NCBI GenBank assembly: GCA_045543655.1
Contig: JAZPXN010000068.1
Location: 1 to 64,000, forward strand
Length of the DNA stretch: 64,000 nt
Source: RGIG995 sp045543655
GTDB lineage: Bacteria; Bacillota; Clostridia; Oscillospirales; UBA644
Direction: 5' to 3'
The position numbers and the translations under genes are program-made. Below are positions 1 through 7,484 of the stretch, in pieces. Under the pieces are notes generated by a model. That model saw nothing but the letters and a program-made list of their open reading frames with translations. It did no database searches and was not told the origin of the DNA. Numbering within the stretch: position 1 is the stretch's first letter; each line of letters starts with the position of its first letter.

Positions 1-96
1 CGAACATCCCACGACATAATAATATCCAAGTCCCGCAAGTGCTCCGCCTACGGTAAACAAAAACGGGCGCAACAGTTTTTTAAGCTTTGATTTCAT
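1..96 (-). CDS. small membrane protein, DUF6132-like (partial, C-terminus off window)
   Basis: The first 32 codons of a leftward gene that runs off the window edge. The visible part has a basic N-terminus (MKSKLKKLLRP), then one hydrophobic segment with a GGALAGLGYYY stretch and a VVGCS end. This resembles the short DUF6132 family, whose members carry a glycine-rich helix and a conserved cysteine and often lie beside rhodanese and thioredoxin genes. The ATG follows the trxB stop by 1 nt, and its ribosome site (GGAGGT) lies inside the end of trxB, so the two are translated as one operon. The family call rests on 32 residues and on context; that this is a real gene is firmer. Confidence 0.6.
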   Translation of the reverse strand, partial: MKSKLKKLLRPFLFTVGGALAGLGYYYVVGCS

Positions 97-97
97 T

Positions 98-1030
98 TCA
101 GGCACCTCCCGCCAGATATTTCTCCGCCTCGTGAACTGAAACAGCACCGTCGGCAACTGCCGTCACGATCTGGCGAAGCTCTTTTGTTCTGATATCACCC
201 ACGGCATATACGCCGGGAATGTTTGTTTTCGTATCTTCTCCTGCGACAACGTATCCGTTTTCGCCAAGCTTGACCTGATCTCCCAAAAAACCGGTCGCCG
301 GTTTTCTGCCTACACTGACAAACACTCCGTCACAGGCAACCGTGCTTTCCTCTCCGGTATTCACGTTCGAAAGACGCACACCGGTAATTCTTGCATCGTG
401 AAGAAGCTCCTTTACCGTGCTGTTCCATCGAAATTCCACGTTCTCCGCTTGCATCAGCGGTTCGTGATAGATCTTCGTCGCTCGAAGAGTATCGCGGCGA
501 TGAACCAAGATCACCTTTTGGGCGATCCTGCTGAGAAGCATCGCGTCCGCGGCTGCGGTATTCCCACCGCCTACGACAACGACCGTTTTACCGCGGTAAA
601 ACATACCGTCGCACGCAGCGCAGTAAGCAACTCCGCGTCCGACAAGCTCCCCTTCCTTCTCCACGCCAAGCTCTCTCGGATTTGCTCCGGTGGCAAGAAC
701 GACCGTCTTGCTTAGAAACGTTCCGCTTGCAGTTTCGATCTGTTTCGGTTCAGTGGAAAGAACGAGACGAACGACCTCTGCCGTCTTGCTTTTTGCACCA
801 AAGCGCTGTGCCTGTTTTTTCATTTTGTCAGCAAGCGAAAATCCATCAATTCCGTCTTCAAACCCGGGATAGTTATCGATCTGATGGGTCAAAGCCATCT
901 GACCGCCTGCCGCAAGGCGTTCCAGCACGAGGGTATCAAATCCTGCTCTTGCGGCGTAAAGGGCCGCAGTATAACCTGCGGGGCCACCGCCGATGACGAT
1001 CATATCGTAAACGTGATTATTCTCTTTCAT
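98..1030 (-). CDS. trxB: thioredoxin reductase
   Basis: NADPH- and FAD-dependent enzyme that reduces thioredoxin in the cytoplasm. An N-terminal FAD motif (GGGPAGYTAA, residues ~15-24), the redox-active pair in CAACDG just past the middle of the first half, an NADPH-binding GGGNTA motif and a C-terminal VGD FAD motif follow in the usual order. About 310 residues is normal for the low-molecular-weight type. A GTG lies 6 nt upstream, but the ATG at 1030 is better spaced (9 nt) from AAGGAG. The gene has its own promoter with a CRP-type palindrome upstream and is followed at once by the DUF6132-like gene. Its electron acceptor is probably TrxA at 4026-4331, which carries the same operator. Confidence 0.95.
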   Translation of the reverse strand: MKENNHVYDMIVIGGGPAGYTAALYAARAGFDTLVLERLAAGGQMALTHQIDNYPGFEDGIDGFSLADKMKKQAQRFGAKSKTAEVVRLVLSTEPKQIETASGTFLSKTVVLATGANPRELGVEKEGELVGRGVAYCAACDGMFYRGKTVVVVGGGNTAAADAMLLSRIAQKVILVHRRDTLRATKIYHEPLMQAENVEFRWNSTVKELLHDARITGVRLSNVNTGEESTVACDGVFVSVGRKPATGFLGDQVKLGENGYVVAGEDTKTNIPGVYAVGDIRTKELRQIVTAVADGAVSVHEAEKYLAGGA

Positions 1031-1062
1031 CTTCACGTACTCCTTTTCTCTTTTCTGTTTTT

Positions 1063-1103
1063 ATTATACCGCATTTATGATTTCCCTTCCGTGATATTAT
1101 CAC
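1063..1103 (-). promoter_or_regulatory. trxB promoter with CRP/FNR-type operator
   Basis: On the minus strand the -10 is TATAAT (1063-1068). No good -35 box is present. Instead a perfect 13-bp palindrome, GTGATATTATCAC read on the plus strand (1091-1103), sits exactly 22 bp upstream of the -10, so its centre falls near -40 from the likely start. This is the class II activator position of CRP/FNR proteins. The same half-sites at the same distance precede trxA (4391-4403). Confidence 0.75.
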
Positions 1104-1174
1104 ATAAATAGACGACTCATTCGCCTTTCCGAATCGTTTTATTTGAACAATTCAAGGCATTTGTCGGATTCGTA

Positions 1175-1203
1175 TTGAATTTTGGGAGCAAATCGTGTAT
1201 AAT
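1175..1203 (+). promoter_or_regulatory. promoter of the CRP/FNR-family regulator gene
   Basis: TTGAAT (1175-1180) and TATAAT (1198-1203) are separated by 17 bp. The -10 box overlaps an in-frame GTG at 1195, so that upstream GTG cannot be the translation start. A short inverted repeat, TTGAA-CAA-TTCAA (1143-1155), lies just upstream. Confidence 0.8.
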
Positions 1204-1257
1204 AGTAAAAAAGGACGTTTCTTATCCGATCCCGGCTTACAGGCGGATAAGAGTAGG

Positions 1258-1926
1258 ATGGATTCTATGGAATTTCAAAACTATTTTCCCATCTGGAATA
1301 AATTAAATACGGTTCAGCAAGGACAGATCCTCGGCACGCTGATCACGCGCACGGCAAAAAAAGGAACGGTAATCCACAACGGAAGCAGCGATTGCATGGG
1401 GCTTTTGCTCGTAAGGTCCGGTCAGCTTCGCGCCTATATTCTCTCCGATGAAGGTCGGGAGATTACCCTTTACCGCCTGTTCGCTCATGATATGTGTCTG
1501 TTTTCCGCGTCCTGCATGATGCGATCTATTCAGTTTGACATCACCATCGAAGCCGAAAAGGACACGGATCTCTGGATCATTCCCGTAGAGGTCTATCAGA
1601 GCATTATGACAGAGTCCGCGCCCTTGGCAAACTACACGAACGAGCTGATGGCCACCCGCTTTTCCGACGTGATGTGGCTTATCGAGCAGATCATGTGGAA
1701 GAGTCTCGACAAACGCGTTGCTGCCTTCCTCTTGGAAGAATCCGCCATTGAGAACAGCGACACGCTGAAAATTACGCACGAGGCGGTGGCCAACCACCTT
1801 GGGTCCCACCGTGAGGTCATCACCCGAATGGTCAAATACTTTCAGAACGAGGGAATGGTCAAGCTTTCCCGCGGCACGATTGAGCTTACGGACAAAATCA
1901 AATTGGAAGAACTAAGCGAAAGATAA
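1258..1926 (+). CDS. CRP/FNR-family transcriptional regulator
   Basis: About 222 residues: an N-terminal cyclic-nucleotide-binding-like beta-barrel (~20-120), a dimer helix (~125-150) and a C-terminal winged helix (~150-222). The recognition helix reads GSHREVITRMVKYF. It places R, E and R at the positions that in E. coli CRP (R180, E181, R185) read the GTGA half-site, and GTGA/TCAC half-sites are what precede trxB and trxA. Cysteines C46, C80 and C86 in the sensory domain could serve redox sensing, but this is inference; no FNR-type iron-sulfur cysteine cluster is seen. ATG at 1258 or 1267 is the start. It is divergent from trxB and followed by a terminator. The effector is unknown. Confidence 0.88.
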   Translation: MDSMEFQNYFPIWNKLNTVQQGQILGTLITRTAKKGTVIHNGSSDCMGLLLVRSGQLRAYILSDEGREITLYRLFAHDMCLFSASCMMRSIQFDITIEAEKDTDLWIIPVEVYQSIMTESAPLANYTNELMATRFSDVMWLIEQIMWKSLDKRVAAFLLEESAIENSDTLKITHEAVANHLGSHREVITRMVKYFQNEGMVKLSRGTIELTDKIKLEELSER

Positions 1927-1933
1927 ACGACGT

Positions 1934-1964
1934 CCGCCGATGCCAAGCGCCCGGCGGCCTTTTT
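1934..1964 (+). terminator. terminator after the CRP-family regulator
   Basis: Stem CCGCCG (1934-1939) pairs with CGGCGG (1952-1957), followed by a T run at 1960-1964. Confidence 0.7.
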
Positions 1965-1994
1965 GTTGGCTGAAAGCCGTCCGTTCCCCGGTGG

Positions 1995-3692
1995 TTACGA
2001 TTCGTTATCCATCCCACAGGCGGTAGCACGGCAAGTTAATGCACGGTCGTTCGTTACCGCATCGTAAAAGCGAAAGCCTCCTGCGAAATTGTATGCAGTA
2101 TAACCGTTCCCCTCCAAAATACGGCTTGCAATATAACTGCGAAGACCGCTTTGGCAGATCACGTATACGGGCTTGCCTTTTTCCACTTCGTCAAGGCGTT
2201 CTCTCAACTCGTCAACGGGAATATTCTGGAAACCATCAATATGACCTTGACTGTATTCCCCGACGGTTCTCGTATCAAGAAGCGTTACGCTTCCGTCACG
2301 GGGCAGTTTATCTGCATCCTCAAGATGCCATTGCTTCAGCACACCGTTTGCAATATTGTCGATCATAAAGCCAGCCATATTCACAGGATCTTTAGCAGAA
2401 GAATAAGGCGGTGCATACGCAAGATCAAGATCCTTTAAGTCGGTTGCCTTCATCCCTGCGCGGATGGCCGTAGCAAGCACGTCGATTCGCTTGTCCACGC
2501 CCTCGTATCCGACGATCTGAGCGCCCAACAGACGGTAGGTGCCATTTTCAAAGACCACCTTCATCGTCATCACTTTCCCGCCGGGATAGTAGCCTGCGTG
2601 GCTCATAGGCGAAAGGATAACCGTATCAACGTCAAGTCCTGCGGCCCTTGCGTTTCCCTCGTTAACGCCGGTGAGTGCTGCCGTCATATCAAAGACCTTG
2701 ATGACCGAACTGCCCTGAGAACCTTTATATTGGCTATCCAGTCCGCAAATATTATCCGCAATAATGCGCCCCTGTTTATTGGCAGGACCCGCAAGTGAGA
2801 TCAACGCATCCTCGCCCGTAACAAAGTTTTTCACCTGCACCGCATCGCCCGCGGCGTAAATGTCGGGGACAGAGGTCTCCATACGCTCGTTGACAACAAT
2901 GGCTCCCTTGATGCCAAGATCCAGTCCCGCTTTTTTTGCAAGATCCGTATCGGGCGTAACGCCGATGGCGAGTACCGCCAAGTCTGCGTAAAGCGAGGTA
3001 TCGTCCTTGAGCAATACCTTAACCTTGCCGTCTATTTCCTCCAAGCCCTCCACCGCACGACCGAGAACAAGCTTTACGCCGTGTTTTCGCATCTCATTAT
3101 GAATAAACGCTGCCATATCCGGATCAAAAGGTGTCATCAGCTGCTTTGCATACTCAACGACGGTAACGTCCATCCCAAGCTCACGCAGATTTTCCGCAAG
3201 CTCAAGCCCGATAAAGCCGCCGCCTGCCAATACCACCGATTGAGGGTGATTTTCGTTGATATAATTCTTGATCCGAAGCGTATCCTCTACGGTACGAAGG
3301 GTAAACACCTTGTCAAGGTCTGCGCCGGGGAAGCGTGGTTGCGTCGGCTTTGCGCCCGGTGAAAGAATGAGTTTATCGTAGCTTTCCTCAAATTCCTCAC
3401 CCGTTTTCAAATTTTTGACCGATACCGTCTTTTTGTCCGGATGAATTGCCGTGACCTCGTGATGAACTCTCATATCAACCCGAAAACGAGAATGGAAGCT
3501 TTCGGGAGTCTGAAGAGTAAGCTCCTCAGCATCGGTAATCACATCCCCGACGTAATACGGAAGTCCGCAATTGGCGTAGGAAATATATCCCGAGCGCTCA
3601 AAAACCACGATCTCTGCCTTTTCATCGAGCCTTCGGATTCGTGCGGCGGCAGTTGCTCCGCCCGCCACGCCACCTACAATAACGACCTTCAT
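1995..3692 (-). CDS. CoA-disulfide reductase / NADH oxidase-type flavoprotein fused to rhodanese
   Basis: 565 residues. Residues 1-~450 are a pyridine nucleotide-disulfide oxidoreductase: FAD motif GGVAGG near the N-terminus, single active cysteine C42 in SYANCGLPY, NAD motif GGGFIGLE and a late AAGDA FAD motif. Residues ~460-550 are a rhodanese domain with active cysteine C513 in CQSGLRS. The fusion matches CoADR-Rhd and Npsr-type enzymes, which reduce CoA disulfide, CoA persulfide or polysulfide with NAD(P)H. The C-terminus carries two more cysteines. It is the last gene of trxA-rhodanese-CoADR, 2 nt after the rhodanese gene. A role in sulfane-sulfur handling or thiol redox is likely; the true substrate is not visible. 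Confidence 0.9.
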   Translation of the reverse strand: MKVVIVGGVAGGATAAARIRRLDEKAEIVVFERSGYISYANCGLPYYVGDVITDAEELTLQTPESFHSRFRVDMRVHHEVTAIHPDKKTVSVKNLKTGEEFEESYDKLILSPGAKPTQPRFPGADLDKVFTLRTVEDTLRIKNYINENHPQSVVLAGGGFIGLELAENLRELGMDVTVVEYAKQLMTPFDPDMAAFIHNEMRKHGVKLVLGRAVEGLEEIDGKVKVLLKDDTSLYADLAVLAIGVTPDTDLAKKAGLDLGIKGAIVVNERMETSVPDIYAAGDAVQVKNFVTGEDALISLAGPANKQGRIIADNICGLDSQYKGSQGSSVIKVFDMTAALTGVNEGNARAAGLDVDTVILSPMSHAGYYPGGKVMTMKVVFENGTYRLLGAQIVGYEGVDKRIDVLATAIRAGMKATDLKDLDLAYAPPYSSAKDPVNMAGFMIDNIANGVLKQWHLEDADKLPRDGSVTLLDTRTVGEYSQGHIDGFQNIPVDELRERLDEVEKGKPVYVICQSGLRSYIASRILEGNGYTAYNFAGGFRFYDAVTNDRALTCRATACGMDNES

Positions 3693-3694
3693 AA

Positions 3695-4015
3695 TTACCG
3701 TTCCACCTTTCCCCGATAAGAAGATATCCCGCCGATATTGTTAACCTTAGTATATCCCATCTGTCCGAGTATCACGGCAGCCTGACGGCTTCTCGCACCG
3801 GAATGGCAATAAACAAACAGCTCCGTATCTTTATTTTCCACGAAAGACCCTACTCTGTCAAGAGTTTGAAGCGGTACGTTCTTGCTTTCCGGGATATGAC
3901 CTTCGCTGTATTCTTCCGGCGTGCGCACGTCAAGAAGCACGGCGCCGGTGGCATTTTTATAATCATTTACCCCCTGATTTACATCGGGTTGTTTCAAAAA
4001 ATCAAAGAATCCCAT
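3695..4015 (-). CDS. single-domain rhodanese (sulfurtransferase)
   Basis: 106 residues, one rhodanese domain. LLDVRTPEEY near residue 28 and the active-site loop CHSGARS with catalytic cysteine C70 are intact, followed by the usual GGI motif. Such proteins carry a persulfide on the cysteine and pass sulfur to thiol acceptors. It starts 10 nt after the trxA stop and ends 2 nt before the CoADR-rhodanese gene, so the three should be co-transcribed. Thioredoxin could accept its persulfide sulfur, and the fused enzyme could reduce the resulting CoA or low-molecular-weight persulfides (inference). Confidence 0.92.
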   Translation of the reverse strand: MGFFDFLKQPDVNQGVNDYKNATGAVLLDVRTPEEYSEGHIPESKNVPLQTLDRVGSFVENKDTELFVYCHSGARSRQAAVILGQMGYTKVNNIGGISSYRGKVER

Positions 4016-4025
4016 TTTGAACTCC

Positions 4026-4331
4026 TCACAGCATACCGAGGATTGCTTCCTTCGGCCTTGCTCCCATTGCCTGATTTACGATCCGGCCGTTTTCAATTAC
4101 GACCAAGGTCGGAATGCTCATAATGCCGAACTGACTCGCCAGCTCTGCCTCTTCATCCACGTTGATCTTTCCCACCTTGATGTCGGGACGCTCATTGGCG
4201 ATCTCTTCCACGATCGGGACTACCATTCGGCAGGGACCGCACCAGGGAGCCCAAAAGTCCAGAAGAACTTTCTTTTCGGAATTCAATACTTCACTTTGGA
4301 AATTGTTTTTGTTGATATTGATAGCAGACAT
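4026..4331 (-). CDS. trxA: thioredoxin
   Basis: About 101 residues with the classical WCGPC active site (C31, C34) and the cis-proline in SIPTL. It is the cytoplasmic disulfide reductant regenerated by TrxB. The start at 4331 (MSAININ) is preceded by AGGAGG; longer in-frame extension upstream overlaps the promoter and is not translated. It is the first gene of the trxA-rhodanese-CoADR operon. The promoter carries the same palindrome and spacing as trxB, so both halves of the thioredoxin system look co-regulated. Confidence 0.95.
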   Translation of the reverse strand: MSAININKNNFQSEVLNSEKKVLLDFWAPWCGPCRMVVPIVEEIANERPDIKVGKINVDEEAELASQFGIMSIPTLVVIENGRIVNQAMGARPKEAILGML

Positions 4332-4362
4332 ATTTACGTCCTCCTTTTTTCTTTGTGGCCTC

Positions 4363-4403
4363 ATTATAGCACAACTTTTGAAACAGTTCTGTGATAACAT
4401 CAC
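4363..4403 (-). promoter_or_regulatory. trxA promoter with CRP/FNR-type operator
   Basis: The minus-strand -10 is TATAAT (4363-4368). The palindrome GTGATAACATCAC (4391-4403; flanks extend it to TGTGA-N5-TCACA) begins exactly 22 bp upstream of the -10, identical to the geometry at trxB. No recognisable -35 box is present, as expected for an activator-dependent promoter. Confidence 0.75.
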
Positions 4404-4550
4404 ATTTCCGTTTTAATTTAAGTATAACCAATATCGTTCCAGGCACCGTAACCGCCACGAAAAACCTTCCAAAGCTTTACGATAATGCGTTTGAATATCT
4501 GCCTTCGGATTGGCAAAAATAATTTATATCAAATAAACGGAGGTATTGAA

Positions 4551-5213
4551 ATGTTCAAACACGAAAAACTGCTTTTTCATCCCGTAGCGGTGGAGAGACC
4601 TAATCCGCAGTATGCGGCGCTTTTGCAGGAACAGCTCGGAGGCGGCAACGGCGAGCTGAAGGCGGCCATGCAGTATATGTCCCAAAGCTTTCGAATCAAA
4701 GACCCCGAGATCAAAGATCTGTTCCTGGATATTGCGGCGGAGGAGCTGGGGCACATGGAGATGGTGGCGCAGACCATCAATCTCTTGAACGGTCACGACG
4801 TGGATGCCGAAAAAGTACCCTGCGGCGAGATTCAATCCCACGTGATCCTGGGCTTAAATCCGGGGCTTATCAACGCTTCGGGGTATTCCTGGACGGCGGA
4901 TTACGTTACGGTTACCGGCGATTTGTGTGCCGATCTCTTAAGCAACATCGCATCCGAACAGCGGGCGAAGGTGGTTTACGAATACCTTTACCGCCAGATC
5001 AACGACAAAAAGGTGCGGGAGACCATTGATTTCCTCCTAAACCGCGAGGAAGCCCACAATCAGATGTTCCGCGACGCCTTTAATAAGGTGCAGAATTCCG
5101 GCTCTAACCGTGATTTCGGCACCACCAAAGCCGCAAAAATGTATTTCTCCATGTCGGATCCCGGCCCCAACGCATTCGCCACGGGGGAAACGAAGCCTGT
5201 TTCCTTTAAATAA
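4551..5213 (+). CDS. manganese catalase family protein (CotJC-like)
   Basis: 220 residues of a ferritin-like di-manganese fold. Conserved pieces include GGGNGELKAAMQY, AAEELGHMEM and EEAHNQMF, which supply the glutamate and histidine metal ligands. The short length and C-terminal SDPGPNAFATG match the spore-coat CotJC subgroup rather than long manganese catalases. The family breaks down hydrogen peroxide or is structural in the spore coat. The ATG at 4551 follows CGGAGG; earlier in-frame codons lack a ribosome site. It is divergent from trxA and ends at a shared terminator. No cotJA or cotJB lies next to it. No clear sporulation-sigma promoter was recognised in the 145-bp upstream gap. Confidence 0.85.
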   Translation: MFKHEKLLFHPVAVERPNPQYAALLQEQLGGGNGELKAAMQYMSQSFRIKDPEIKDLFLDIAAEELGHMEMVAQTINLLNGHDVDAEKVPCGEIQSHVILGLNPGLINASGYSWTADYVTVTGDLCADLLSNIASEQRAKVVYEYLYRQINDKKVRETIDFLLNREEAHNQMFRDAFNKVQNSGSNRDFGTTKAAKMYFSMSDPGPNAFATGETKPVSFK

Positions 5214-5223
5214 TAACGAAATG

Positions 5224-5253
5224 CCGCTGAGGGATCAAACGAACCCTCAGCGG
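5224..5253. terminator. bidirectional terminator between convergent genes
   Basis: Perfect 10-bp stem (5224-5233 with 5244-5253, CCGCTGAGGG) and a 10-nt loop, between the manganese catalase gene (+) and the TSUP exporter gene (-). Confidence 0.75.
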
Positions 5254-5289
5254 AAAACATTTTAATTGCTCCCAAGAACGATTCGAGGA

Positions 5290-6066
5290 TTAGAGATAAT
5301 TAACGGCCAAAATCACAATGCTCGTAACGATCATAACAACACCGACCACACGGTTTAAGGTCTTTGCGTTAGACTTGTTGGCGATTTTCGAAGCAATTCT
5401 TGCCCACAGAAGCGCAAATACCACGCACAGCACGAGGGAAAGGATATCGGGAACTCCTCCGATCATAAAGTGGCTGACGCCGCCCGTAAGAGCCGTAAAC
5501 GCCATAATAAACACGCTTGTTCCGACGGCCAAATGCATCGGATAACCGAGGAAGGACGTCAGAACGAGCAGTAACATCATTCCGCCGCCGGCGCCTACGA
5601 AGCCGCAGATAAATCCAACGAAGACGCCGCCGATGATTGCCTTGATCAGTCGGCTCTTCGGAGAAACTGCTTCCAACTGCTCTCTCGTTTTATTTACGGG
5701 CTTCAGGATAAAGCGCAATCCGATAATAATCAGCGCGATCTGCATCGTGCCGCTCATCGCTTGCTCGGGCAGGAAGCTTGCCACAAGGCTTCCGATCATG
5801 GTTACGATCAGGACGCTCACGAGCAGCGGCAAGCTGTTTTTTACGTCCAGATTTCCGCTTTTCTTATAAGTGTACGCGCTGACCAGACTGGCCAAAACGT
5901 CACTGATAAGACCGATTCCAACCGCGTCGTACGCAGGGATATCCAAAAAGGTTATCAGCATCGGGCCAATAACGGCGGCGGCACTCATTCCCGCAAACCC
6001 GGTTCCGATGCCTGCCCCTGCTCCCGCCATAAAACAAACAAGTACTTTAATTAAAATCTCTCCCAT
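5290..6066 (-). CDS. TSUP family (TauE/SafE) membrane transporter
   Basis: 258 residues, strongly hydrophobic, about eight membrane segments in two repeats. Glycine-rich motifs GAGAGIGTGFAGMSAAAVIG near the N-terminus and GFVGAGGGMML in the second half are typical of TSUP proteins, which export sulfite, sulfonates or other organic acids. It is 22 nt after the MATE gene and probably the last gene of the LCP operon. It also lies close to the rhodanese/thioredoxin genes, which suggests a sulfur compound as substrate, but that is context only. GGTGAT serves as ribosome site. Confidence 0.85.
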   Translation of the reverse strand: MGEILIKVLVCFMAGAGAGIGTGFAGMSAAAVIGPMLITFLDIPAYDAVGIGLISDVLASLVSAYTYKKSGNLDVKNSLPLLVSVLIVTMIGSLVASFLPEQAMSGTMQIALIIIGLRFILKPVNKTREQLEAVSPKSRLIKAIIGGVFVGFICGFVGAGGGMMLLLVLTSFLGYPMHLAVGTSVFIMAFTALTGGVSHFMIGGVPDILSLVLCVVFALLWARIASKIANKSNAKTLNRVVGVVMIVTSIVILAVNYL

Positions 6067-6088
6067 ATCATATCACCATTGACCTTTA

Positions 6089-7483
6089 TTATTTGGGTGC
6101 ATTTTCTTCAAGAATATTTGGGGACGGTGCGCTCGGGGCGACATCCCTCAATTTCCGCAATGCACAATAGTAGGTGATCATCAAAAAGACCGCACACACA
6201 ATCCATGCACCCACTTCCGCAGAAAACACGCCCGTCGCATGACCGGTATATCCCACGACAACCGAAATCCCAACGCGGACAACCGTTTCCAGAATTCCGC
6301 CAACCATGGAGGAGGCAGTATTCCCGATTCCTTGAAGCGCAGATTGATAGACGTAGAGAAGATACAGCACGGGGAGGCAAGAAGCCATAAAACAAAGGTA
6401 AACGTAAGCCGTCTCCCCTGCGGCGGCCGCAAGGGACGGATCCTCCGTAGACAGAAACATCCCGGTAATCTGTCGGCCAAACAGAAACATCACGGCGGAA
6501 ATGATCACCGAAGTAATCAGCGAAAGCACAACGGCACAGCGAACTCCCTTGCGGATACGATCAAGCCGGGAAGCACCGAAATTCTGCCCTACGTAGGTAG
6601 TGACGGAATAGCCGTAAGAGAGGGCTGCTATTTCCAAAAGGCCGTATAACTTATTCGTTGCCGTATAACCGGCGATAAAGCTCATATCAAAGCCATTGAC
6701 CACCGTCTGCACGCCCATGCCTCCAAGGGCTACGAGCATGTTTTTTGCAGCGATCGGCATACCCAGTTTCATCAGAGTGCCGGTCTGCACACGGGATTCC
6801 GCAAGGTCCTTTCCGGAAAAATGCAATTCCGGGGTACGCAAAATGCGAATCATACAGATCATCCCGGAGAGAAACTGGGAAAACACCGTTGCAGCTCCGG
6901 CACCGGCAATCCCCCACCTCAAAAGGAAGACCGCAACGAGATCCAAACCAATATTCGTCACCGCGGCCACCGTCATGGCGACCAATGGAGTTTTACTGTC
7001 TCCGATCCCGCGCAGCACCGAGGAGCAGTAGTTAAAAAACACCACGGCGGGGAAGCCGCCCATAATGATACGGGAATAAAGCGCCGCCATGGGAACCAGA
7101 TTTTCCGGGACTCGCAAAAGCATCATGAACCACGGTAAGCCGATCTGGGCAACGGCCGTCCCGGCCACTGCAAGAATTACGGAAAGAAACGCGGAACGAG
7201 CAACGGTTCGACGAAGCTCTGCCAGGTCGTTTTCTCCGTATTTCTGAGAGATTTTTACCGCAAATCCTTGGGTAAACCCGCTGGCAATCCCAAGGAACAT
7301 CCAATTCAGCCAATCCACGGTTCCCAGCGCAGCCAGCGCCTGCATCCCCACGCCACGGCCGATAACGGCAACGTCCACCAGGGTATACAGCTGCTGAAAC
7401 GCATTGCCAAACATCAAGGGTATCGCAAAAGAGAACAGTAATTTCAGGGGATTTCCCCGGGTCATATTAACGGTTCGACTCAT
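6089..7483 (-). CDS. MATE family efflux transporter
   Basis: 464 residues, about 12 membrane helices in two six-helix halves. The N-terminal MTRGNPLKLLFSFAIPLMFG is the usual opening of NorM/DinF-like multidrug and toxin extrusion proteins, which expel cationic compounds in exchange for Na+ or H+. Later motifs such as ALGTVDWLNW and GIGDSKTP fit. The start codon follows the rlmA-type gene stop by 1 nt with AAGGTG as ribosome site, so it is translationally coupled. The substrate cannot be read from sequence. Confidence 0.9.
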   Translation of the reverse strand: MSRTVNMTRGNPLKLLFSFAIPLMFGNAFQQLYTLVDVAVIGRGVGMQALAALGTVDWLNWMFLGIASGFTQGFAVKISQKYGENDLAELRRTVARSAFLSVILAVAGTAVAQIGLPWFMMLLRVPENLVPMAALYSRIIMGGFPAVVFFNYCSSVLRGIGDSKTPLVAMTVAAVTNIGLDLVAVFLLRWGIAGAGAATVFSQFLSGMICMIRILRTPELHFSGKDLAESRVQTGTLMKLGMPIAAKNMLVALGGMGVQTVVNGFDMSFIAGYTATNKLYGLLEIAALSYGYSVTTYVGQNFGASRLDRIRKGVRCAVVLSLITSVIISAVMFLFGRQITGMFLSTEDPSLAAAAGETAYVYLCFMASCLPVLYLLYVYQSALQGIGNTASSMVGGILETVVRVGISVVVGYTGHATGVFSAEVGAWIVCAVFLMITYYCALRKLRDVAPSAPSPNILEENAPK

Positions 7484-7484
7484 A

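Noticed and set aside
1195..1257. Upstream GTG extension of the CRP/FNR regulator
   Set aside because: The GTG overlaps a TATAAT -10 box with a 17-bp-spaced TTGAAT, so it lies at or before the transcription start.
4405..4550. Sigma-E promoter for the CotJC-like gene
   Set aside because: No GNATA with a correctly spaced CATANNNT element was found.
6050..6070. A third CRP-type operator near the TSUP start
   Set aside because: GTGATATGATATG has only one good half-site and lies at the ribosome-binding site, not upstream of a promoter.
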